Part shown: positions 5,010-10,226 of the stretch, one piece after another | Layout: each line of letters starts with the position of its first letter | Position numbering within the stretch: the stretch's first letter is position 1 | Source of the DNA: Porphyromonadaceae bacterium UBA7572 | GTDB lineage: Bacteria; Bacteroidota; Bacteroidia; Bacteroidales; Muribaculaceae | DNA: 10,226 nucleotides | Direction of reading: 5' to 3' | NCBI GenBank assembly: GCA_002476625.1 | Contig: DLLC01000036.1 | Location: forward strand, 1-10,226 | Position numbers and translations under genes: made by a program | The notes under the pieces: model-generated | What the model was told of the DNA's origin: nothing | Database searches by the model: none | What the model saw: the letters and a program-made list of their open reading frames with translations, nothing else

Positions 5010-6469
5010 TTCTGTGTCAGAAGCGTTTCGGCCATGTTTTTGGCAGCCTTTCTTCCATCGCCCATGGCAAGAATTACCGTAGCGCCGCCACGCACGATGT
5101 CGCCGCCCGCGTATAGGTCGCTGATGTTTGATTGCATTGACTTTTCGTTCACCACGATGGTGCCCCGCTTGCTCACGTCAAGGCCCTCAATGGAGCTTGG
5201 AACGAGGGCGTTTGGCGAGACGCCCACTGCCACTATCACCACATCCACAGGGATTTCTTCCACTGCGCCCTCCACAGGAATTGGTGCGCGGCGCCCCGAT
5301 GCGTCAGGTTCACCGAGTTCCATTCTTTGCACATGCATAGCGCACACATGGCCTTTGTCATCGCCCACATACTCGATAGGGTTGTGCAGTGTCATCAATT
5401 CCACACCTTCCTCTTTAGCGTGGGCTATTTCTTCAATGCGCGCCGGCATCTCGGCCTCGCTGCGCCTATACACTAAGATCACACGCTTTGCGCCCATGCG
5501 CAAGGCGGTGCGTGAAGAGTCCATAGCTGTGTTGCCACCGCCCACTACCGCCACGGTGCGACCGGTGGCCACAGGTGTGTCGCCCCCTCGGCCTGCCTGC
5601 ATGAGGTTGATGCGTGTGAGATATTCGTTGCTCGACATCACACCGTTGAGGTTCTCACCGGGAATGTTCATAAAGCGTGGAAATCCAGCACCGGAGCCTA
5701 CGAATATGCCTTTGAATCCCATGGCGTGAAGATCGGTGTAGGTGATTGTGCGCCCCACAAGCACATCTTTTTGGAAGTTCACTCCCATTTTGCGCAGGCC
5801 GTCAATCTCGTGGTCCACCACGGCGTTGGGCAGACGAAATTCGGGAATGCCGTATTTCAGCACTCCGCCAATCTCGTGCAGCGCCTCGAAAACGGTCACT
5901 TCAAATCCCCTTTTTGCCATGTCGCCAGCGAAGGTCAGCCCCGATGGGCCACTTCCCACCACAGCCACTTTGATGCCGTTGGCGGGTGGTGCCCCCACGG
6001 CTTCTTCAGCTCCGTGGTTGCGCTGCCAGTCGGCGGCAAACCGTTCCAAATAGCCAATCGCCACTGCCGGCTGCTTCATTTTCCTATGTATGCATTTACT
6101 TTCGCACTGCTTCTCCTGTGGGCACACACGGCCGCACACGGCAGGAAGCGAACTTGTTTCTTTAAGTGTGGCTGCGGCTTCGGCAAAATGGCGTCGCTCT
6201 ATGTTTTTGATGAATTTAGGAATGTTGATGCCCACAGGGCAGCCTGTCACGCACTGAGGATTGTTGCAGTCGAGGCACCGTGTGGCTTCGCGCACGGCTT
6301 GCGCCTCGCTTATTCCTTGGTTCACTTCCTCATTGCAGGTGATGCGGTAGGCGGGATCGAGTTGAGGCATTTCCACGCGCTTGATGGCTACGCGCTCTTT
6401 AGGGGAGGTGCTGCCCCTCAATTCCACACGCCATTCTTCGTTTCGTGATTCGTTATAGTTATTTTCCAT
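5006..6469 (-). CDS. nfnB: NfnB-type NADPH-binding subunit (GltD-like)
   Basis: 487 residues from the ATG at 6467-6469; the frame also opens at a TTG five codons earlier, which I consider less likely. In the 487-residue numbering, the N terminus holds two Cys clusters for [4Fe-4S] centres: C65, C68, C73, C77 and C112, C116, C122, C126. Then come an FAD-binding GSGPSG (172-177), an NADPH-binding GGGNTA (310-315) and the C-terminal FAD motif AGGD (about 454-457). Such proteins are often labelled glutamate synthase small chain, but no GltB large subunit is present. The gene directly follows a PyrK-like NfnA gene, the arrangement of NADH-dependent reduced ferredoxin:NADP+ oxidoreductase (NfnAB), which couples NADH, ferredoxin and NADPH by flavin-based electron bifurcation. 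A related SudAB-type function is the main alternative. Cytoplasmic. 52 nt separates it from nfnA. Confidence 0.85.
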   Translation of the reverse strand: MENNYNESRNEEWRVELRGSTSPKERVAIKRVEMPQLDPAYRITCNEEVNQGISEAQAVREATRCLDCNNPQCVTGCPVGINIPKFIKNIERRHFAEAAATLKETSSLPAVCGRVCPQEKQCESKCIHRKMKQPAVAIGYLERFAADWQRNHGAEEAVGAPPANGIKVAVVGSGPSGLTFAGDMAKRGFEVTVFEALHEIGGVLKYGIPEFRLPNAVVDHEIDGLRKMGVNFQKDVLVGRTITYTDLHAMGFKGIFVGSGAGFPRFMNIPGENLNGVMSSNEYLTRINLMQAGRGGDTPVATGRTVAVVGGGNTAMDSSRTALRMGAKRVILVYRRSEAEMPARIEEIAHAKEEGVELMTLHNPIEYVGDDKGHVCAMHVQRMELGEPDASGRRAPIPVEGAVEEIPVDVVIVAVGVSPNALVPSSIEGLDVSKRGTIVVNEKSMQSNISDLYAGGDIVRGGATVILAMGDGRKAAKNMAETLLTQK

Positions 6470-6521
6470 TGTCTGTGATTTCAAAAGAGAGTTGTGGTGA
6501 AATTGTTACGGCATTTGCGCT

Positions 6522-7298
6522 TTATCCGCGCAGGCGCATCATCAGTTCATCGAAGTCGATTTCGTGCGCATTGAATTCTGGGCCTTCTACACACACAAAG
6601 CGAGTGCGTCCGCCCACTGTCACGCGGCAGGCTCCACACATTCCTGTGCCGTCCACCATAATCGCATTGAGTGAAGCCTCGGTGGGAATACCGTATTTCT
6701 TTGTAAGGAGCGACACGAATTTCATCATGATGGCTGGGCCGATCGTGACGCAGTAGTCCACCTTCTCGCGCTTGATCACATATTCCACGCCTTCTGTGGA
6801 GATGCCTTTCTTTCCGTAGCTGCCGTCATCGGTCATGATAATCACGTCGTCGCTGCTCTCGCGCACTTCCTTCTCAAGGATAATCAATTCTTTCGAGCGG
6901 CCACACAGCACACTCACCACACGATTTCCGGCTTGCTTTAGTGCGCGGATAATGGGGAGCAAGGGCGCCACGCCCACACCGCCACCGCAGCACACCACTG
7001 TGCCGTAGTTTTTGATTTTTGTGGCTTGTCCGAGGGGTCCTACCACATCGGTTAGGTATTCGCCAGGCTCGAGCGCGCAAATTTTTCGAGTGGAGAGGCC
7101 CACAGCCTGAACCACTAAGGTGATGGTGCCGGCCTTCACGTCGCTGTCGGCTATGGTGAGGGGAATGCGCTCGCCCTTTTCGCCGCAGCGTACTATCACA
7201 AAGTGGCCAGCTCGGCGCGCTTTCGCTATCAGCGGCGCCTCAACCACCAGCTTTGTGACATTTTCAGAGAATTTCTCTTTACTGATTATTTTGTTCAT
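6522..7298 (-). CDS. nfnA: NfnA-type FAD/[2Fe-2S] NADH-binding subunit
   Basis: 258 residues of the PyrK / sulfide dehydrogenase-like ferredoxin reductase family. An N-terminal FAD-binding barrel contains ERIPLTIAD (43-51). A nucleotide-binding domain follows with CGGGVGVAPLLP (104-115) and CGRSKE (132-137). The C-terminal [2Fe-2S] site shows D216-GTGM-C221-GA-C224 and C236. In Nfn-type enzymes this cluster is described as having an aspartate among its ligands, and D216 is a candidate. With NfnB it would form the NADH:ferredoxin:NADP+ oxidoreductase that balances redox pools in anaerobes. The stand-alone alternative, a dihydroorotate dehydrogenase PyrK subunit, is disfavoured because pyrD is absent and nfnB adjoins it. 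A TAnnTTTG box lies about 50 nt upstream, so this is probably the first gene of the nfnA-nfnB-djlA-like operon. Confidence 0.87.
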   Translation of the reverse strand: MNKIISKEKFSENVTKLVVEAPLIAKARRAGHFVIVRCGEKGERIPLTIADSDVKAGTITLVVQAVGLSTRKICALEPGEYLTDVVGPLGQATKIKNYGTVVCCGGGVGVAPLLPIIRALKQAGNRVVSVLCGRSKELIILEKEVRESSDDVIIMTDDGSYGKKGISTEGVEYVIKREKVDYCVTIGPAIMMKFVSLLTKKYGIPTEASLNAIMVDGTGMCGACRVTVGGRTRFVCVEGPEFNAHEIDFDELMMRLRG

Positions 7299-7347
7299 TT
7301 GCTTGTCAATAATATTCTGTGCTTACACAAAAATCTCGTTGCTACTA

Positions 7348-7355
7348 CAAATTTA
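7348..7355 (-). promoter_or_regulatory. candidate -7 box for the nfnA operon
   Basis: The minus strand reads TAAATTTG, a full match to TAnnTTTG, 5 nt after the stop codon of the upstream Plug gene and 49 nt before the nfnA ATG. The -33 region falls inside the end of the upstream gene and does not match TTTG well. It would let nfnA be expressed independently of the bcp/Plug genes. No terminator separates the two groups. Confidence 0.45.
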
Positions 7356-7359
7356 AGAA

Positions 7360-8625
7360 TTATTTGCCAGAATATGCTATGCCATAGCCCACTAAATGAT
7401 CATAGCGTTCGCCCGAAGGCCTGTCGTAGACCTTTACCACATATTCATTGATGGTTTGGTACTTGTCGCCTTCTATGTAGGCGGTTTGTCCTGTGGTTGT
7501 GCCGTCGGGGGTGAAAAGGTATTGGTAATTGTAGTGCCCCTGCTTGAGCAGCATATCGCAGGTGTAGCTGCCGCTTTCTGGATCATAGCGCATTACAGTG
7601 GCCGACGACGGAAGCCCTTGCGTGAACTCTCCTTGAATGTGGACTTTTCCTTTTGGGAGCATTTCGCCAGGGGTGAGTGTGAAGTGGGTGATGATATAGT
7701 CGGCTTGAGTGCGGCTGTCGGTAGCTTCCGCGTTTCTTATGGTGAAGCGTCCGTATTGGGTCTGGTCGTAGAGGTACTGAGTTTTTGAGCGGGGCAAGTC
7801 TGTTGCCACGGTGGCGTGATAGTATGGTTCAAAATACTCAATCTTATCCACGCCCATATTCAGCGAGTTCACATTCACCGTCTCCATTCGTCTGTATTCA
7901 TTTCCTGCGCAGAATATGAGCGATGGAATGTGGTCGTAGGTCACTTTGCTGCCGCCCACCATCATAGGCCTATTGATTGTCACGGCATTGTCGGAGCGAG
8001 AGTTTTGTGTGACCACGGCGGTAAGTTCATCATAAGGACTTTTAATTGTGCCTGGCTTATACGACGCCTCAAAACTCACTTGCTGGTGTGCGTTGTTGTA
8101 GTCGATGTCGGTGCGTGAGGTGGTTTCCACTGCCACGTTTACCGTGTGTTCGCACACGCAGAAGCGTGTCTGAAACAGGATGTTCTCTGGGTTGTCTTGC
8201 TCAAACACCGACAATAGGTAATTTCCGCTTTTCAATATCTGCATATCCTCATTGGGCAGCGTGAAATTATAGTTGAAATAGTGGGTGAAAGTGCCTTCAC
8301 TTTGGGCGTAGTCAGTGATGTCGGCTTGGTTGAATCCGCTCACATACTCGCTCTCAATCAGCTGCGAAGGCTGCCAGTCGGCGTTGCAGTGCTTAATGCT
8401 GTAGCGCAGGTAGTGCACATCATAATCTATCAAGTCGAAATTCACATTCAGTTGGTCGTTCTCGCCAAGGGAGATAATGGGCACTCCATAAGGCTTGTCG
8501 GTAGGGGCAACTTTCAGTGAATGCACATCCTTGTTGAATATGCGTATCTCTGTGTCCACTTTTTGGGCAAACGAGGCGATTGTCAAAATTAGGCAAAACG
8601 ACGCGGTGTGTAAGCGTAGGCGCAT
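7360..8625 (-). CDS. type IX secretion system Plug protein (DUF5103)
   Basis: 421 residues with a Sec signal peptide: R2/R4, a hydrophobic core at 9-17, and probable cleavage after ASFA (17-20). The mature protein starts with a basic/acidic beta-rich segment, and the overall pattern matches DUF5103, whose members bind the periplasmic side of the SprA translocon of the type IX secretion system and close its pore when the shuttle protein PorV is not bound. I identify it from the family's overall look (IFNKDVHSLKV at 29-39, a region around YVSGFNQADITDY at 94-106, and C-terminal GYGIAYSG) and not from a single catalytic motif. No type IX C-terminal sorting domain is apparent. The ATG is 3 nt after the bcp stop, so translation is likely coupled to bcp. 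Location is the outer membrane, periplasmic side. Confidence 0.8.
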   Translation of the reverse strand: MRLRLHTASFCLILTIASFAQKVDTEIRIFNKDVHSLKVAPTDKPYGVPIISLGENDQLNVNFDLIDYDVHYLRYSIKHCNADWQPSQLIESEYVSGFNQADITDYAQSEGTFTHYFNYNFTLPNEDMQILKSGNYLLSVFEQDNPENILFQTRFCVCEHTVNVAVETTSRTDIDYNNAHQQVSFEASYKPGTIKSPYDELTAVVTQNSRSDNAVTINRPMMVGGSKVTYDHIPSLIFCAGNEYRRMETVNVNSLNMGVDKIEYFEPYYHATVATDLPRSKTQYLYDQTQYGRFTIRNAEATDSRTQADYIITHFTLTPGEMLPKGKVHIQGEFTQGLPSSATVMRYDPESGSYTCDMLLKQGHYNYQYLFTPDGTTTGQTAYIEGDKYQTINEYVVKVYDRPSGERYDHLVGYGIAYSGK

Positions 8626-8628
8626 AAG

Positions 8629-9075
8629 TTATAGTGCTAAAATTTGGTTAGCGGCATCTTTAGTGTTCACTTTGCTGATGATGTGGGTGACCACGCCTTC
8701 TTCGTTGGCCACAAATGTGGTGCGTACGGTGCCCATATAGGTGCGTCCGCACATTTTCTTCTCCTTCCACACCCCAAATGCCTCATTGAGCTTTAGGTCG
8801 GTGTCGGCAATGAGCGTGAATGGCAGGCTGTGCTTTGCCGTGAATTTTTGATGCGAGGCCATGCTGTCTTTGCTCACCCCGATTATTTCGTAGCCAGCCT
8901 TTCGCAGCTCGCTATATCCGGCGCTGATGCTGCATGCCTCGACAGTGCAGCCAGGTGTATTATCTTTGGGATAAAAGTAGATGACTAATTTTTTACCAGC
9001 GAAATCGCTTGATTTCACTTCGTGTCCATAGGAGTCTGTGCCCAGCATTTCCGGAATTTTATCGCCAATGTTCAT
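8629..9075 (-). CDS. bcp: thioredoxin-dependent thiol peroxidase (Bcp/PrxQ)
   Basis: 148 residues, the usual size for bacterioferritin comigratory protein. It reduces hydrogen peroxide and organic hydroperoxides using electrons from thioredoxin. The active-site run YPKDNTPGCTVEAC (35-48) gives Thr40 and the peroxidatic Cys43, with Cys48 five residues later as resolving Cys, as in PrxQ enzymes that form an intramolecular disulfide. Arg118 in VRTTFV is the conserved active-site arginine position. There is no signal peptide, so it is cytoplasmic. The preceding 85 nt, after the antiporter stop, contain no clear TAnnTTTG box. The Plug gene follows after 3 nt, probably on the same mRNA. Confidence 0.94.
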   Translation of the reverse strand: MNIGDKIPEMLGTDSYGHEVKSSDFAGKKLVIYFYPKDNTPGCTVEACSISAGYSELRKAGYEIIGVSKDSMASHQKFTAKHSLPFTLIADTDLKLNEAFGVWKEKKMCGRTYMGTVRTTFVANEEGVVTHIISKVNTKDAANQILAL

Positions 9076-9127
9076 GATGTGTAATTTTTAATAGGGTTGT
9101 TGCTGATATGTGGCTTTTACAATATTG

Positions 9128-9179
9128 AGAAGATAGCTCTTGTCTCATATGAAATATCTTTTATCTCACAAGAAGATAG
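9128..9179. repeat. 9-bp direct repeat spanning the end of the antiporter gene
   Basis: AGAAGATAG occurs at 9128-9136 and again at 9171-9179, 43 nt apart, the second copy lying inside the last codons of the antiporter gene. The bases between contain related CTTGT/ACAAG arms (9138-9171) that could pair only over 5 bp. This could be a weak processing or regulatory site or simple chance; I see no terminator T tract. Confidence 0.25.
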
Positions 9180-10135
9180 GTGGTGTAGGCAATGTAGCAC
9201 AGCACGAAAATCATACCTTCAGTGCGGTCGAATGTCTTTTTTTTAAAAGTGTAGGTCACGATGTAGGTGCCCACTGCAGCGCCAATCATCACCAAGAAGT
9301 CGACGGTGTTCACGCCCACCACGTTGATAGGTTTGATTGATGATGTGATGCCGAGAATCATCAGTATGTTGAACACGTTGCTGCCCAATATGTTGCCCAA
9401 CGCCAGTTGTGGATTGTGTTTGCACGCCGCCATCACAGAAGTGATGAGCTCGGGCAGGGAGGTGCCCACAGCCACAATTGTGATAGAAATCACGGCTTCG
9501 CTGATGCCCCATGCCTTGGCAAGGCTGATGGTGGAGTTAAGGAAAAGCTGTCCACCGCCAAGCAGTGCGCTAAGCGATGCTGCAGCAATGCCCCACAGCA
9601 GTAAGGGCTTTTTGCCTGTTAGAGGCGATTGCGCCTCCTTTTCCATGTCGTCTTTTGCCTCCTGCGGATTTTTCGCCTTTGTGAAAAGCGTGTAGATGAT
9701 ATACACAATAAATATAATAAGCAGCACACCGCCGTCGAGCCGCGAAAGGGTATTTCCATCGATTCCTGGGTTCCAGCTGTCGTTTACAAAGAGGGTGAGG
9801 AGGATGGCTGCGAATATGCCAAAGGGTATGTCGGAGCGGTGAGTTTGCCGTTCAATGGAAAAAGGGCATATAATGGCCGCCAAGCCAAGAATGAGCAGTT
9901 CATTGGTGATATTGCTGCCCACCACATTGCCCATGGCTATGTCGCCGTGCCCGGTTAGTGCCGACTGAATAGACACAAACAGTTCGGGTGCGCTGGTACC
10001 AATGCCCACAATCGTTAGTCCAATGATGAAGTTCGACACTTTCGCTCGTTTGGCGATGGCCACCGACGCGTCCACTAAATAGTTTGCACCTGCGAGCAGC
10101 AATGCTAAGCCTATGACAAGAAACAAATAGTCCAT
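9161..10135 (-). CDS. calcium/sodium antiporter, CaCA family (YrbG-like)
   Basis: 324 residues, an inner-membrane protein with about ten transmembrane helices in two inverted halves separated by a charged cytoplasmic loop (about 152-175, rich in K, E, D). Each half carries the two alpha-repeat signatures of the CaCA superfamily: GIGTSAPELFVS (45-56) with GNVVGSN (69-75), and AVGTSLPELITS (about 222-233) with GNILGSN (about 247-253). The two Glu residues in the PEL motifs are the expected cation-binding acids. Members exchange Na+ or H+ for Ca2+ or a related cation. The ion actually moved cannot be read from sequence. The ATG at 10133-10135 starts at the first helix, as expected. The 90 nt upstream to the window end show no clear promoter box. 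bcp follows on the same strand after 85 nt. Confidence 0.92.
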   Translation of the reverse strand: MDYLFLVIGLALLLAGANYLVDASVAIAKRAKVSNFIIGLTIVGIGTSAPELFVSIQSALTGHGDIAMGNVVGSNITNELLILGLAAIICPFSIERQTHRSDIPFGIFAAILLTLFVNDSWNPGIDGNTLSRLDGGVLLIIFIVYIIYTLFTKAKNPQEAKDDMEKEAQSPLTGKKPLLLWGIAAASLSALLGGGQLFLNSTISLAKAWGISEAVISITIVAVGTSLPELITSVMAACKHNPQLALGNILGSNVFNILMILGITSSIKPINVVGVNTVDFLVMIGAAVGTYIVTYTFKKKTFDRTEGMIFVLCYIAYTTYLLVR

Positions 10136-10226
10136 TTTTAATTCTATATAGATAATACAATGTCAATCAGAATGTGGTGGTGGGCTGCGCAAAACACAGT
10201 TTAAAGAAGCAAACTTGATTAGAAGG

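Noticed and set aside
5034..6448. Long plus-strand frames opposite nfnB (5034-5729 and 5726-6448)
   Set aside because: They are antisense to a gene with all its cofactor motifs intact. The open frames follow from codon bias on the other strand.
7396..8118. Plus-strand frames opposite the Plug gene
   Set aside because: They lie antisense to a signal-peptide-bearing protein in a continuous operon and encode no recognisable domains.
1..10226. CRISPR array, insertion sequence or tRNA
   Set aside because: No regularly spaced repeats, transposase fragments, terminal repeats with target duplications, or cloverleaf sequences were found by reading both strands.

Overview
The window looks like a chromosomal segment of a Bacteroidota member, most likely an anaerobic Bacteroidales species of the Prevotella/Bacteroides/Muribaculaceae type. 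Three things point there: a type IX secretion 'Plug' protein (DUF5103), NfnA/NfnB genes, and several matches to the Bacteroidota sigma-ABfr promoter box TAnnTTTG (1910-1917 on +, 1733-1740 and 7348-7355 on -). Shine-Dalgarno sequences are weak or absent, which also fits. No transposase, CRISPR array, tRNA or rRNA was seen.

Layout. (1) 15-1296, minus strand: a compact accessory-looking operon read as TerB-like protein, then a lipoprotein, then a 62-residue membrane protein. The last two genes are visibly A+T-richer than the rest. (2) 1297-1933: the only long stretch without a conventional gene. Its minus strand shows a promoter box, several strong inverted repeats and a textbook intrinsic terminator, which together outline a structured RNA of about 350 nt that I cannot assign to a known class. 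A 36-codon ORF lies inside it. (3) 1934-4169, plus strand: metX and a monofunctional homoserine dehydrogenase, a two-gene operon leading into methionine synthesis. (4) 4230-7298, minus strand: nfnA, nfnB and a DjlA-like membrane-anchored TerB/J-domain protein, the last two overlapping by ATGA. (5) 7360-10135, minus strand: a CaCA-family cation antiporter, a Bcp peroxiredoxin, and the type IX secretion Plug protein, whose start lies 3 nt after the bcp stop.

How the parts fit together. Region 3 makes homoserine and activates it for sulfur incorporation. Region 4 encodes a flavin and iron-sulfur enzyme that links NADH, ferredoxin and NADPH pools, co-expressed with a co-chaperone. Region 5 combines ion homeostasis, peroxide defence and outer-membrane protein secretion. 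The feature most worth following is the unassigned structured RNA at about 1376-1729 on the minus strand. It is divergent from metX and lies just upstream of the TerB/lipoprotein operon.
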